The translations under genes and the position numbers were made by a program. From Pseudoxanthomonas composti (lineage in GTDB: Bacteria; Pseudomonadota; Gammaproteobacteria; Xanthomonadales; Xanthomonadaceae), in NCBI RefSeq assembly GCF_004122095.1, contig NZ_SAWZ01000001.1:496001-560000 (forward strand): 64,000 nt of DNA. Reading direction: 5' to 3'. Position 1 is the first letter of the stretch; every line of letters starts with the position of its first letter. The notes beneath the pieces are model-generated. The model worked only from the letters and a program-made list of their open reading frames with translations, was not told the origin of the DNA and made no database searches. Positions 1 to 9,344 of this stretch are shown piece by piece.

Positions 1-755
1 ACATCCACGTGCAAGGGCACTGGTGGCAGCACCCCTGGGTATGGGGCATGGCGGCCGTGGGCCTGGTGCTGGCCGGCTACGGGCTCTCCCTGCTGCGCAC
101 GCGACATCTGCGCGCGCGCCAGGCCGAGCTGGAGGCGCATGTGATCGAGCGCACCACCGCCCTGGCCGCGGCCAACCAACGCCTGGTGGAACTGTCCTAC
201 GTCGATTCGCTGACCGGCCTGGCCAATCGCCGCCAGCTCATGGAGCTGCTGGAAGCTCAGTCACGCCAGTCCTCGCCGCGGTCGCTGGCGCTGATCCTGA
301 TGGATGTGGATCACTTCAAGGCGCTCAACGACGCGCACGGCCACCTTGCCGGCGACCAGGCGCTGCGCCGCCTGGCTGCCACCCTGCGCCACTGCGCCGA
401 CGATCAGGCCCTGGTGGCGCGCTACGGTGGCGAGGAGTTCGCCTGCGTGCTGCAGGACGCCAACCTCGGGCAGGCCCTGGCGATGGCCGAACGCATCCGT
501 GCCGGGGTCGCCGCCAGTCGTGTCGCGATCCCGGGCGAAACCCCGCCGGTTTGCGTGACCATCAGCGCGGGCGTGGCCGTCGCCGTGCTCGCGCGACAGG
601 AGGACGTGGACGCCCTGCTGCGCTGCGCCGATGAGGCGCTGTACCGGGCCAAGCACGAGGGCCGCAACCGGGTGCGCGCGCAGGTCATGCCCGCAGCGGC
701 AGCGGCAGCGAGCCCCGGGCCCGTCGCCACAGCGCCTGAGCCGGATGGCCGATAA
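1..755 (+). CDS. Membrane-anchored diguanylate cyclase, 3' end only
   Basis: This is the C-terminal part of a diguanylate cyclase, which makes cyclic di-GMP from two GTP. The reading frame is open to the window edge, so the N-terminal sensor is missing. Numbering from the GTG codon at base 9, one membrane helix lies near residues 10-29. A charged helical linker ends in an ERTTAL segment, of the kind that joins a membrane helix to a GGDEF domain after a Y_Y_Y/propeller-type sensor. The GGDEF domain spans about residues 63-228 and has LTGLANRR, DVDHFKALND and an intact GGEEF at 140-144, so activity is expected. The position of the RxxD inhibitory site reads DDQA, so product inhibition through that site is unlikely. 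The tail is alanine- and proline-rich. The identity of the sensor domain is an inference. Confidence 0.9.
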   Translation, partial: IHVQGHWWQHPWVWGMAAVGLVLAGYGLSLLRTRHLRARQAELEAHVIERTTALAAANQRLVELSYVDSLTGLANRRQLMELLEAQSRQSSPRSLALILMDVDHFKALNDAHGHLAGDQALRRLAATLRHCADDQALVARYGGEEFACVLQDANLGQALAMAERIRAGVAASRVAIPGETPPVCVTISAGVAVAVLARQEDVDALLRCADEALYRAKHEGRNRVRAQVMPAAAAAASPGPVATAPEPDGR

Positions 756-827
756 ACGGCGCCCTCCCCCGGGTCAACCCGCTCCCGCCCCAGCCGATAC
801 CCCCTGCATGTCAGGGACGTTGCGCGC

Positions 828-1070
828 ATGAGCCAGCTCATCCAGACCCGGGTCGCGGAAGTCAGCGGCCGCATCAGCGCGGCCTGGCAGGCCGAGGCCG
901 CCTGGACGCCGCGGTTCAACCAGGTCCTGGCCGCCGCCGCGCGCGAGGCGTGTCGCGACCTGCATGCGATCGATGCGGAAGAAGTCAGCCATCGCCTTGG
1001 GCTGGTGCTGCTGGACCTGGGCGCCATCACCCGCGCGCAGCTGCCACGCGTCGGCGCGTTTCTCGGCTGA
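828..1070 (+). CDS. Small protein of unknown function (80 aa)
   Basis: I do not recognise this small protein. It starts at an ATG 72 bases after the diguanylate cyclase stop and has no membrane segment or signal peptide. The sequence is predicted mostly helical and alanine-rich, with a mid-region CRDLHAID segment and a hydrophobic LGLVLLDLGAITRAQL stretch near the C-terminus. Strong third-position GC and the same orientation as its neighbours support it as real. It may share a transcript with the upstream cyclase, but no function can be assigned. Confidence 0.55.
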   Translation: MSQLIQTRVAEVSGRISAAWQAEAAWTPRFNQVLAAAAREACRDLHAIDAEEVSHRLGLVLLDLGAITRAQLPRVGAFLG

Positions 1071-1149
1071 GCTTGCCGCAACGTGCGCTGCTTCACGGTC
1101 AGCTGACACCTGCCATGTCATCACTGCAGGACCAACGCACGAGATGCAC

Positions 1150-1320
1150 ATGACGACCCTGCGCAATACCAAAGCCGTGCCGCCCACCACGTTCTACACC
1201 AAGCCCCGCGAAGACAAGCGCAGCGCCCAGCAGCAGCTGCAGGACCAGATCGAAGCCTTCGAAGCCTCCGGCGGGCGCATCGAGAAACTCGGCAACACCC
1301 CCCTTCGCAAGAACCACTGA
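1150..1320 (+). CDS. Small conserved-looking basic protein (56 aa)
   Basis: This is a short, soluble, basic protein that begins MTTLRNTK and ends in a segment rich in Gly, Glu and Arg (ASGGRIEKLGNTPLRKN). Small gammaproteobacterial proteins with a C-terminal 'GG+(I/V)xxLGxxPxR' tail are common in this group, as far as I recall, and none has a firm function that I can name. A second ATG lies two codons upstream at base 1144. The start at 1150 is preferred only because the TTLRN segment follows it directly, and the choice is weakly supported. The protein may bind nucleic acid given its charge, but that is a guess. Confidence 0.5.
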   Translation: MTTLRNTKAVPPTTFYTKPREDKRSAQQQLQDQIEAFEASGGRIEKLGNTPLRKNH

Positions 1321-1405
1321 AGCACCCGCGCAGCCACCGGCCGGACCCGTCCCCGTTGATCCGACGCCGACGACCTTGTCGGCCCTTTGGCCTTGATCAG
1401 TGCCG

Positions 1406-4400
1406 TCAGCGCGTCCTGACCGACGCGATGCGACGCGGCGTCTGATCGGTGGACGAGGCAGTGGCACGTGCGCGCGCCGTGGCGCCCTTGGACGTGGCCA
1501 GGCCGTGCTGCTGGATCATCGCCTCCAGCAGGTGCTCGCGGATCGGCCGACTCAGCAGGAACCCCTGCACCTCCGCGCATTCGTCTTCCACCAGGATGCG
1601 CAGCTGGCCGGCGGTCTCCACGCCCTCGGCCGTCACCGACAGGCCCAGCGCCTTGCCCATGGCCAGGATCGCCTTGACGATGTCGCGGCTGCCTTCGCGG
1701 TGTTCGATGTCGCTGATGAACTGGCGATCGATCTTGATCACATCGAAAGGGAACTGGCGCAGGTAGCTGAGCGAGGAGTAGCCGGTGCCGAAGTCATCGA
1801 TGGCCAGCTTGATCCCCAGCGCCTTGAGTTCGGCCAGCGCCTTGGCCGCGCGCGTGGCGTCCTCCATCAGCACGCCTTCGGTAATTTCCACCTCCAGCTG
1901 CGCGGGCGAGGCGCCGGTGCGCCGTAGCACCTGGCGGATGCGCTCGATCAGCTTGCCGTCGCGAAACTGCACCGGCGAGACGTTGACCGACACGCCCATG
2001 TCCGGCCACCGCGCCGCGGCGCGGCAGGCCTCTTCCAGCACCCAGTCGCCCAGCGCGACGATCATGCCGTTGCGCTCGGCCAGCGGAATGAAGCGGTCCG
2101 GCCCCACCCGCCCCAGCTCCGGGTGCTGCCAGCGCACCAGCGCCTCGGCGCAACGGATGGCCTGCGAACTGGCGTCGAAGCGCGGCTGGAACTCCAGGTA
2201 GAACTCACCGGCGGCGATGCCGCGACGCATGTCCTGCGTCAGCTGGCGGTTGGCGTGGATGCGCTCGTTGATCTCCGCGCCGAAGAAACGGTAGCCGGCG
2301 CCGCCATGGCGCTTGACCTGGTACAGCGCGCTGTCCGCGGCACGCAGCAGGTCATCGGGTGTGGTGCCGTCGGACGGGGACAGCGCCACGCCGATGGACA
2401 CCCCCACCACCAGGTCTCCCCCATCGTGGTGGATGGGCAGGGCCATCGCCTCCAGCACCTGGATGCAGTGCGCTTCGACCGCTTCCTCTCCCAGGTTCGG
2501 CGCGGCGATCACGAACTCATCGCCACTCACGCGCGCGACCATCTGGTCGGCCTTGAGCGTGCGGCGCAGGCGGTCGGCCACCTCGCCCAGCACACGGTCG
2601 CCGACATGATGGCCGTAGGTGTCGTTGATCGGCTTGAAGCCGTCCAGGTCCAGGTACATCACCGCCAGGCGCGCGCCAGGGCCCTGCAGCGAGCTGGTCA
2701 TGAACGAGGCCAGGCGGGTGCGGTTGGGCAGCGAGGTGGCCGAATCGTGCTGGGTCTGGCGCTGGGCATCCTCGAAGGCCTCGGCCATGGCCACATCGGC
2801 GGTCACGTCGGTGGCGAACTTGACGATCTTCCACAGCTTGCCCTTGAGGTCGAAGATCGGGTTGTAGGAGGCCTGCAGCCAGACCACGCGCCCGTCCTTG
2901 CCGACCCGGCGGTAGCGTCCGGCCAGGAAGTGCCCGGAACGCAAGGTGTCCCAGAATGCGGCGTACGTACCGGACTCGCTCTCGCTGACATCCAGCAGCA
3001 TGCGGTGATGCCGCCCCTGCAGTTCCTCCTGCGTGTAGCTCACTGCCTTGAGAAAGTTCGTATTGGCATCGAGGATGCGACCGTCGGTGGAGAAGGTCAC
3101 CACGCACTGCGACTTGTGGATGGCCTCGACCTGGCTTTGCAGGTCGGCCTGTCGCAGCCGCTGTTCGGTGACATCGGTGGCGTGCTTCACCACCCCCGTC
3201 GCTCGGCCCGTGGCGTCCAGGATCGGGCTGTAGGTGGCGCGCAGCCAGACCTCGCGCCCATCGCGGCCCAGGCGCCTGTACTCGCCGCTCTGGTGCTCGC
3301 AATGCGCCAGGGCTTCCCAGAACGCGGCGTACTCCGGGCTCAGCGCGGTGGGCGGGTCGATGAACATGCTGTGGTGCTTGCCGCGCACATCCGGCAGGCG
3401 ATAGCCCATCGCGTCGAGAAAGTTGTCGTTGGCGTCGAGGATCGTGCCGTCCAGCGTAAAGGAGATCACGCACTGCGTGGCATGGATCGCCGCCAACCGC
3501 CCCTGCTGCTCGGCCTGGCGCCGCTTTTCAGCGGTGACCACAGAGGCGTACTCGACCACCTTGGCCAGGCCACCGGCCAGATCGAAGATGGGGCTGTAGC
3601 TGGCCTGCAGCCAGACCTCCCGACCTTGCTTGTCGATGCAGCGGTACTGCCCGGACTGGTCGTGTCCGGCCTCCAGGGCACGCCAGAAGGCGGCGTACTC
3701 GGCACTGTGCGCATGGGCGGGCTCGACGAACAGGCGGTGGTGGCGGCCCACCGTCTCCTCCCGCGTATACCCCAGCGCGTCCAGCATCGCTTGGTTGGCA
3801 TCGAGCACCACGCCGTGGCGGTCGAAGCTCATCACGCAGTGCGAGCGGTGCAGGGCCGCGACATGCCAGTGGTATTCGGCCTGCTGCAGCCGCTCGGCGG
3901 TGACATCCATCGCATAGACCACGACCCGCTGCACCTTGCCATCCGCGCCAGCCAGCGGCACATGCAGCGCGCGCAGCCAGACCTCGCGCCCATGCTTGCC
4001 GACGCGACGCACTTCACCGCCCAGGCACTGGCCGCTGGCGAGCTGTTGCCAGAAGCTGTCCTGCTCCGGGGCCTGTCTGGCCACTGCATCCAACAGCAGA
4101 TCGTGATGGCGCCCCCGCAGTTCTTCGGCGGTGTAGCCGAACAGGTCCTGCGCACGAGCGTTGGCGCGCAGCAACGTGCCATCCAGCGCGAACTCGAGCA
4201 CCACATTGGCTTTGCCAATGGCCTGCAGCTGACGGTGCGCATCGCTGGATCGCAACACGCGGTCGGTGATGTCCAGCGACATCTCCACGACCTGGTGCAC
4301 CTGGTTGTGCCTGTTGAGCACCGGCGTATAGACGGCGTGGTACCAGCGCCGCTCGCCGGCGGCGTTGCCGCGCAGGAGCTCGGCAGTGAGGGACTGACCG

Positions 4401-4705
4401 CCGGCCAAGGTCTCCAGCACGGTCTGGAACGGGCGTTGGCCGCCTTCGCCGGCCAGCGTCCCCAGGTCCGGCAGGTGCCGGCCGATGACTTCATCCGGGC
4501 TCGCCCCGTGCGCGCGCAGGAACAGGGGATTGCAGCGGATCACCCGGCCCTGCAGATCCAGCACCAGGACGTTGAAGCTGCGGTTGAGGGCGAGGTGTTC
4601 CGGCACTGGCTCGGGCTGGCTGGTCGTTCCCAGCAAATCGGAGATGTAGGCATCGCCCTCGCCATGCGGATCGACAACGTGCAGCGATGGGGGCGGCAAG
4701 CTCAT
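1406..4705 (-). CDS. Multi-PAS GGDEF-EAL cyclic di-GMP signalling protein
   Basis: This 1099-residue protein has five PAS domains, then GGDEF (about residues 650-820) and EAL (about 835-1085), with no membrane helix, so it should be cytoplasmic. PAS2 to PAS5 are clearly related copies of about 122 residues. Each has a 'G+HH' motif and a PAC segment resembling VWLQASYSPIFD, as in the BdlA/Aer-like PAS family. The GGDEF signature is SGDEF near residue 726, so cyclase activity is uncertain. The EAL domain keeps EALVRW, the NVSP segment, EITEG, DDFGTGYSS, KIDRQF and EGVET, so phosphodiesterase activity is expected. A longer start at 4750 adds 15 residues that look like untranslated sequence, so the ATG at 4705 is chosen. 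It is monocistronic. Ligand and partners are unknown. Confidence 0.93.
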   Translation of the reverse strand: MSLPPPSLHVVDPHGEGDAYISDLLGTTSQPEPVPEHLALNRSFNVLVLDLQGRVIRCNPLFLRAHGASPDEVIGRHLPDLGTLAGEGGQRPFQTVLETLAGGQSLTAELLRGNAAGERRWYHAVYTPVLNRHNQVHQVVEMSLDITDRVLRSSDAHRQLQAIGKANVVLEFALDGTLLRANARAQDLFGYTAEELRGRHHDLLLDAVARQAPEQDSFWQQLASGQCLGGEVRRVGKHGREVWLRALHVPLAGADGKVQRVVVYAMDVTAERLQQAEYHWHVAALHRSHCVMSFDRHGVVLDANQAMLDALGYTREETVGRHHRLFVEPAHAHSAEYAAFWRALEAGHDQSGQYRCIDKQGREVWLQASYSPIFDLAGGLAKVVEYASVVTAEKRRQAEQQGRLAAIHATQCVISFTLDGTILDANDNFLDAMGYRLPDVRGKHHSMFIDPPTALSPEYAAFWEALAHCEHQSGEYRRLGRDGREVWLRATYSPILDATGRATGVVKHATDVTEQRLRQADLQSQVEAIHKSQCVVTFSTDGRILDANTNFLKAVSYTQEELQGRHHRMLLDVSESESGTYAAFWDTLRSGHFLAGRYRRVGKDGRVVWLQASYNPIFDLKGKLWKIVKFATDVTADVAMAEAFEDAQRQTQHDSATSLPNRTRLASFMTSSLQGPGARLAVMYLDLDGFKPINDTYGHHVGDRVLGEVADRLRRTLKADQMVARVSGDEFVIAAPNLGEEAVEAHCIQVLEAMALPIHHDGGDLVVGVSIGVALSPSDGTTPDDLLRAADSALYQVKRHGGAGYRFFGAEINERIHANRQLTQDMRRGIAAGEFYLEFQPRFDASSQAIRCAEALVRWQHPELGRVGPDRFIPLAERNGMIVALGDWVLEEACRAAARWPDMGVSVNVSPVQFRDGKLIERIRQVLRRTGASPAQLEVEITEGVLMEDATRAAKALAELKALGIKLAIDDFGTGYSSLSYLRQFPFDVIKIDRQFISDIEHREGSRDIVKAILAMGKALGLSVTAEGVETAGQLRILVEDECAEVQGFLLSRPIREHLLEAMIQQHGLATSKGATARARATASSTDQTPRRIASVRTR

Positions 4706-5016
4706 GCGGGGGATGACTCGGCAGCGGACAAAAGTGAGACACGGACTCACCCGTCAGCCAAGCCTTGGCCGCAGCATGTGATCCGTCCCCCTGTTCATCG
4801 GCCACGGCCCGGCGTTCTTGAGCCCGGGCATGACATTCAAACGTTACCGAACCTCACGATCCGTCACGCGCGGCGGTGCGGCGGCGCACTGGATTCGCCC
4901 GGTCCGCGGGGGAAGCGCGCCTGTGCGGCACGTGGATGCGATGCGCGCCTTGGCCCGATATTGCTGGCCCATGACTTCGCCGCCATGGTCACGCGCTGGG
5001 CGCCGCCGCAATGGCC
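4706..5016. other. Intergenic region with no gene seen
   Basis: This is the spacer between two minus-strand genes. It should hold the promoter of the PAS-GGDEF-EAL gene on the minus strand. I see no clear -35/-10 pair, terminator hairpin with a T tract, RNA gene or credible ORF. The long frames that cross it are shadows of the neighbouring coding regions. Confidence 0.4.
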
Positions 5017-5268
5017 TTAGCGGCATGGAACGCAGTGAATGCGCTGGTTGGCAAGCAAGGGTTCGGCGCGCTCGACCCAGTCCACAGGGCCCAGGATGTC
5101 GGCCAGGACCACCAAGGCTGGGTCGCGTTTTTCCACCGCCAACCGACCCAATTGCACGTCGACCCCGCGCTCGGCCAGGGTCTCGACCAGGGTGGCCACA
5201 CGTCCGATCAGTTCGGCGACCGTCGGCCGCAGTCCCTGGCCGGTATAGCTGAAGACGTAGCGATTCAT
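5017..5268 (-). CDS. Small protein of unknown function (83 aa)
   Basis: This is a short soluble protein that starts MNRYVFSYTGQG. The ATG at 5268 is preceded on the minus strand by a GGAGCGAGGG Shine-Dalgarno-like stretch, so the longer upstream frame is rejected. The N-terminal beta-strand-like 'RYVFSYTG' segment is followed by an amphipathic helix (PTVAELIGRVATLVETLAERG) and a second strand/helix pair. That layout looks like a small alpha/beta domain. I do not recognise the family. The gene stands alone between a minus-strand regulator and a divergent lipoprotein gene. Confidence 0.6.
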   Translation of the reverse strand: MNRYVFSYTGQGLRPTVAELIGRVATLVETLAERGVDVQLGRLAVEKRDPALVVLADILGPVDWVERAEPLLANQRIHCVPCR

Positions 5269-5533
5269 CCCTCGCTCCACCGTTGCAATGGGCGCACACA
5301 CTAGTGAGCGCAGATGCAAGACAGGTGACAGCCAAGGCATCGGCACGTGGAGGGTTCAGCGCCGTGAAATCGCGCTTCGGTTGCGCATCGCGATCTGGTC
5401 GCAGCGATCCGGCCCACACAATCGCGCGGCTGCGTACGGCTTGGACCAAAGCCCGGTCCCATCGTCCGGACGCGGCGGTTAAGCTGCCCGGCCGCCTTGC
5501 GCAAGGCGTCAGTAAACGCGAAGGAGACGCCAG

Positions 5534-7675
5534 ATGATGGCTTGGAACCCCTATCCCGGTGTCGCATTGGCTGCACTGCTCTCGACCCTGGCCGGCTGCG
5601 CCACGCCCGCAGCTTCCCCGACACCACGGCAACCGCAGCTCACGCTGGAGATCACCGCACGCGAGGATGTGCCCGGCCAATGGGGCCAGGTAGGCCAGTA
5701 CGAGCGCATCAGCGGCGTGGTGCATGGCGAGGTGGATCCCAAGGACCCGCGCAATGCGCTGATCCAGGATCTGGCGCTGGCCGACACCAACGCCCGTGGC
5801 ATGGTCGCCTACGCTTCCGAGTTCTCCATGCTCAAGCCCAAGGACATGTCCAGGGCCAGCGGCACGCTGCGCGTGGACGCGCCCAATCGCGGCAACATCC
5901 TCACCACCATCGACCCCAGCTATGCGCCGGGCGATGCGGAATACCTGGAACGCGGCTGGGTGATGCTGTACCCGGCCTGGCAGGGCGACGTGCCCAAGAG
6001 CTCGCCGCGTCGGCTCACCCTGCAGGTGCCGCTGGCACATAACGCCGATGGCAGCAGCATCACCGGCGCCTATCGCGCCGAACTGGTGCCCGAGCGACCG
6101 ACGCCGGCCATGGTCCTGCCCGGGGGCACCTTCAACAACGGCATGCTGCCGTATGCGCCGGTGAGCCTGGACACCCGTCAGCCGGGCAACACCCTGACCC
6201 GGCGACGCAATGAGGCTGACGCGCGCGAGCCGATCCCGGCAGGCGATTGGGCCTTCGCGCAGTGCTCCGAGCGCCAGCCCTTTCCCGGCACGCCGGATCC
6301 GGCCAGCCTCTGCCTGCGCGGCGGTTTCGACCCGGCCTATCTGTACGAGGTGGTCTACCAGGCCAAGGATCCGAAGGTGATGGGCGTTGGGCTGGCCGCC
6401 TTCCGCGACGTGGTGGATTTCTTTCATCATGCCGAGCGCGACAGCCGCGGTGCGGCCAACCCGCTGGCCGGGCGCATGCGGCACGTGCTGGGCGAAGGCA
6501 CTTCGCAGTCCGGCAACTTCCTCAAGACCTTCATGCACCTGGGGTTCAACCAGTCCCTGCGCGGTGGTCGCGTGTTCGATGGCATGTACGCGCAGGTGGC
6601 CGCGCGCCTGACCGGGATCAACACGCGCTTTGCCGTGGTCGGCAGCGGCGGCGGCCTGCGCACGGATCACACCGCTTTCGGCCACATGGCGCCGCGCGCG
6701 TTCGCGCCGGATTACGTCGATGGCCTGACCGGGCGCAAGGGCGGGTTGATGACGCGCTGCACCGCCACGCGGACCTGTCCCAAGTTCTTCCTGGGCCTGT
6801 CGGGCACCGAGTTCTGGCAGCTGCAGGGGGGACCCGTCCTGAGCAACAGCGATGGCACGCAGGACCTGCCCCAGCCCGATGCGCTGCGCATCTACTACTA
6901 CAGCAGCACCCAACACGGCGGTCCCGGTGGCACCGAACACGTGGGCTATCAACCGCAGCAGGATGTGTACCCGGGCGGCACGGTGGTGCAGTTCAACGAC
7001 AGCTTCCGCGCCTTGTTCATCGCACTGGAAGACTGGGTGGTCCACGACCGCGCCCCGCCGGACAGCCGCATCCCGCGCATTGCCAATGGCACCCTGGTCG
7101 CGCCCGAGCAGATGACCTGGCCGGTCATGCGCGGGCTGCAGTGGCCGGTGCAGGGCGTGGCCACGCCGATCCCCGCCTTCGAAAACCGCGGCTGGATCAA
7201 CCGCATGTCGGTGCTGGACTTCGGCGCGCGTTTCCAGCCCCAGGACGAATCGGGCATCGCCGACCTGCTGCCGCCCCGCGACACCGGCCGCGGCTTTGCC
7301 ATGCGCGTGCCGCAGGTGGATGCCCGGACCGGCCTGACGCTGGCGGGCGTGCACAGCGTGGAGCGGCGCGTGCCGCTGGGCACCAGCATCGAGTTCAACT
7401 ACGTCGCGCGGCCGGGCATCGTCGACCTGTCCAACCTGCGCGGCAGCTTCATTCCTTTCCACGCCACCGAGGCCGCGCGCAAGGCCGCCGGCGACACGCG
7501 GCCCTCGCTGGAATCGCTGTACGGCAACCAACAGGGCTACGTCGACGCGGTACGCAAGGCAGCCAACGACCTGGTCGCCGAGCGCTTCCTGTTGCCACGC
7601 GATGCGCAGCGGCTGATCGAGCAGGCACAGGCGCGGAGGATCTTTTCAGCGCAGCAGTCGTCCGACTCGCACTGA
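5534..7675 (+). CDS. Lipoprotein alpha/beta hydrolase-domain protein
   Basis: This 713-residue exported protein has a signal peptide ending in a lipobox (STLAGC), which predicts a lipid-anchored periplasmic or outer-membrane protein. A GxSxSG-type nucleophile elbow (GTSQSGN, near residue 325) in the middle and the overall length match the 'alpha/beta hydrolase domain-containing protein' family (Abhydrolase_10). Members of that family are putative esterases without an agreed substrate. The N-terminal 160 residues look like a beta-rich accessory domain. GAAGGAGA just upstream of two adjacent ATGs supports the start; the second ATG, at 5537, is an equally good alternative. It is not clearly in an operon, although another lipoprotein gene follows 72 bases downstream. 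The hydrolase call is good, but the substrate is unknown. Confidence 0.85.
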   Translation: MMAWNPYPGVALAALLSTLAGCATPAASPTPRQPQLTLEITAREDVPGQWGQVGQYERISGVVHGEVDPKDPRNALIQDLALADTNARGMVAYASEFSMLKPKDMSRASGTLRVDAPNRGNILTTIDPSYAPGDAEYLERGWVMLYPAWQGDVPKSSPRRLTLQVPLAHNADGSSITGAYRAELVPERPTPAMVLPGGTFNNGMLPYAPVSLDTRQPGNTLTRRRNEADAREPIPAGDWAFAQCSERQPFPGTPDPASLCLRGGFDPAYLYEVVYQAKDPKVMGVGLAAFRDVVDFFHHAERDSRGAANPLAGRMRHVLGEGTSQSGNFLKTFMHLGFNQSLRGGRVFDGMYAQVAARLTGINTRFAVVGSGGGLRTDHTAFGHMAPRAFAPDYVDGLTGRKGGLMTRCTATRTCPKFFLGLSGTEFWQLQGGPVLSNSDGTQDLPQPDALRIYYYSSTQHGGPGGTEHVGYQPQQDVYPGGTVVQFNDSFRALFIALEDWVVHDRAPPDSRIPRIANGTLVAPEQMTWPVMRGLQWPVQGVATPIPAFENRGWINRMSVLDFGARFQPQDESGIADLLPPRDTGRGFAMRVPQVDARTGLTLAGVHSVERRVPLGTSIEFNYVARPGIVDLSNLRGSFIPFHATEAARKAAGDTRPSLESLYGNQQGYVDAVRKAANDLVAERFLLPRDAQRLIEQAQARRIFSAQQSSDSH

Positions 7676-7747
7676 CCCCGCGCAGGCGTGAATGCGGGAT
7701 TCAGCGCCGCGGCGGCAAGGTCGGGCCTTCGTTCAGTGGAGGCCCGC

Positions 7748-8362
7748 ATGACTTCGACGACCCGACGTTTAGTTCTCACCTCGGCTCTCGCCCTGGCGCT
7801 TGCCGCCTGCGCCCGGCAGGAATCGCCAGCGCCGGCGGACGCTGCCGCGCCGCCGCCGGGCGCGGCCGCCGAAGCGGCACCCGCGGTCCAGGACAGCGAC
7901 CCGGCGGCGACGCCTCCTCCCACGCAAGCCGGTGCCGCCACGCCCCTGGAACTGGAAGGACTGGGCGACCTGCGCATCGGTCAGGCGCCGCCGGCCGGCT
8001 GGGCCGCGCGCGGTGCGCAGGAGAGCCCGGCGTGCAGCACGCTGTCCTCTGAGCAGCATCCCGGGGTCTACGCGATGGTGCTGGACGGCAAGGTTCAGCG
8101 CATCACGGTCGGCCAGCGCTCGCAGGTCAAGCTCATCGAGGGCATCGGCGTGGGCGCAAGCGAGGCCGACGTGGGCAAATGGTTCGCCGGCTTCCGCGAA
8201 ACACCGCATGCCTACGAGGCAGCACCGGCGAAGTACCTCACCGCACCCAATGCCGATTCGGGCGGTCCCGCGCTGCGTTTCGAGATCGGGCAGGACGGCA
8301 AGGTCAGCGCCATGCATGTTGGCACCATGCCCGCGCTGGGATATGTCGAAGGCTGCAGCTGA
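7748..8362 (+). CDS. Lipoprotein of unknown function (204 aa)
   Basis: This is a secreted lipoprotein. The signal peptide ends in a LAAC lipobox within the first 21 residues, followed by an Ala/Pro-rich low-complexity linker and a C-terminal domain of about 130 residues. The domain begins 'LEGLGDLRIGQAPPAGW' and contains three cysteines, two of which could form a disulfide (CSTL and the final CS). GGAGG eight bases upstream fixes the ATG at 7748. A longer frame that starts at 7688 lacks a signal peptide. Small lipoproteins of this layout are common in this bacterial family, but I cannot name a function. The gene converges on the retropepsin-like gene with a strong hairpin between them. Confidence 0.75.
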   Translation: MTSTTRRLVLTSALALALAACARQESPAPADAAAPPPGAAAEAAPAVQDSDPAATPPPTQAGAATPLELEGLGDLRIGQAPPAGWAARGAQESPACSTLSSEQHPGVYAMVLDGKVQRITVGQRSQVKLIEGIGVGASEADVGKWFAGFRETPHAYEAAPAKYLTAPNADSGGPALRFEIGQDGKVSAMHVGTMPALGYVEGCS

Positions 8363-8369
8363 AGACGAC

Positions 8370-8395
8370 GGTGCCGGCCGCGACGGGCCGGCACC
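8370..8395. terminator. Hairpin between convergent genes, probable bidirectional terminator
   Basis: A perfect 10-bp stem (GGTGCCGGCC / GGCCGGCACC) with a 6-base loop lies in the 43-base gap between two converging stop codons. No long T tract follows on either strand, so termination would rest on the very stable GC stem. Confidence 0.5.
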
Positions 8396-8405
8396 GCGCT
8401 TTGGA

Positions 8406-9344
8406 TCAGGGACAGAGCGCGACCGCCTGGGCGCGCTGATCGACCAGCACGACGGCCTGTTGCAGCGCATGGGCGCCGACCAGTAGCTCCGGATACTTGT
8501 CCGAGACCCGTACCTCCACATCGGACAGACGCAGGTCACCAACCTTGAATGGCCCTGCTACAGGGGCACGCTGCAGATCGAGCGTGCCGTTGGACAGCCC
8601 GCCCTGCCCCGCCGCCTCTAACGGCCGGTCCGCCACGCGGTCGTACAGCGCGCGCGGCAGCACGAAGCTCACATTGGCGCCTGTATCCAGGTTGCCCACA
8701 GCCTGCACCGCACCGATGGACACCGGCACGCGGAAGGCGCGTTGGTAAGGCAAGGCGCCGGACGCATCGCTGGACAGCATGCTGGCGCGGCTGAAGGACA
8801 GCCGTTTCCTTGGGAAATCGATGACCAGCAGCCCGTCGGCGAAGAACTCGCGGCCGAGGATGCCGGAAAACTTCGCATGCGCCGCGCTGCGGCTGGCGTA
8901 GTCGCGGGTGATGACCTCCATGTCGGTACGCACCAGCCCGCCCAACTGGATCGAGGCCAGCTGCACCGTCGTGGCGGTGGCGGTGCTGACGCCATCGGAA
9001 TTGTCTGCCTTCCCCAGCACCGGCAAAGCCAGCGCCTGGACCAGGCTGCTGTCGGCGCGTCCCATCCCGCTGGCACCGGTATCCACCGCGAACCGAAACG
9101 GGCCCTGCCCGTTGACGCGCACGGGCACGTAGATCCGACCGTCTACGGTGTCGAACGAAACGTGCACCAGCGGGTCTTGCAGGTCCTTGACGAGCGCACA
9201 GGCGGGCGACGGTGCCCGCGCGTTGGCGCCGCTTGCCACGGTGGCCAGGAACAGGAGCCCAAGGCCCGCAGCGGCTTGCGCCCATCGGCGGTCGCGACTG
9301 CGCCGCGTGCCCACCCAAGGTGACAGTGTGCTTTTCCAGACCAT
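8406..9344 (-). CDS. Periplasmic retropepsin-like aspartic protease
   Basis: This 312-residue exported protein resembles the bacterial 'aspartyl protease family' with retropepsin fold. An Arg-rich start and a hydrophobic segment ending ASGANA (about residues 21-42) look like a signal peptide or N-terminal anchor. Two catalytic-type motifs are present, FAVDTGASG at residues 86-94 and NLDTGANVS at 218-226. Each lies in a repeat that also holds GILGREFF or LLVGAHAL, so a single chain could form the two-lobed active site. The ATG at 9344 has AAAGGGAG upstream, and the longer frame to 9656 is not supported. The substrate is unknown. A role in envelope protein processing is inferred from location only. 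Confidence 0.85.
   Translation of the reverse strand: MVWKSTLSPWVGTRRSRDRRWAQAAAGLGLLFLATVASGANARAPSPACALVKDLQDPLVHVSFDTVDGRIYVPVRVNGQGPFRFAVDTGASGMGRADSSLVQALALPVLGKADNSDGVSTATATTVQLASIQLGGLVRTDMEVITRDYASRSAAHAKFSGILGREFFADGLLVIDFPRKRLSFSRASMLSSDASGALPYQRAFRVPVSIGAVQAVGNLDTGANVSFVLPRALYDRVADRPLEAAGQGGLSNGTLDLQRAPVAGPFKVGDLRLSDVEVRVSDKYPELLVGAHALQQAVVLVDQRAQAVALCP

Noticed and set aside
2123-5020. A 965-codon plus-strand frame antisense to the PAS-GGDEF-EAL gene
   Set aside because: The minus-strand frame contains many recognised domains; the plus-strand translation is arginine- and histidine-rich without motifs.
4844-7531. An 895-codon minus-strand frame antisense to the hydrolase gene
   Set aside because: The plus-strand hydrolase has a signal peptide, lipobox and active-site motif and a good ribosome-binding site. 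The antisense frame has none.
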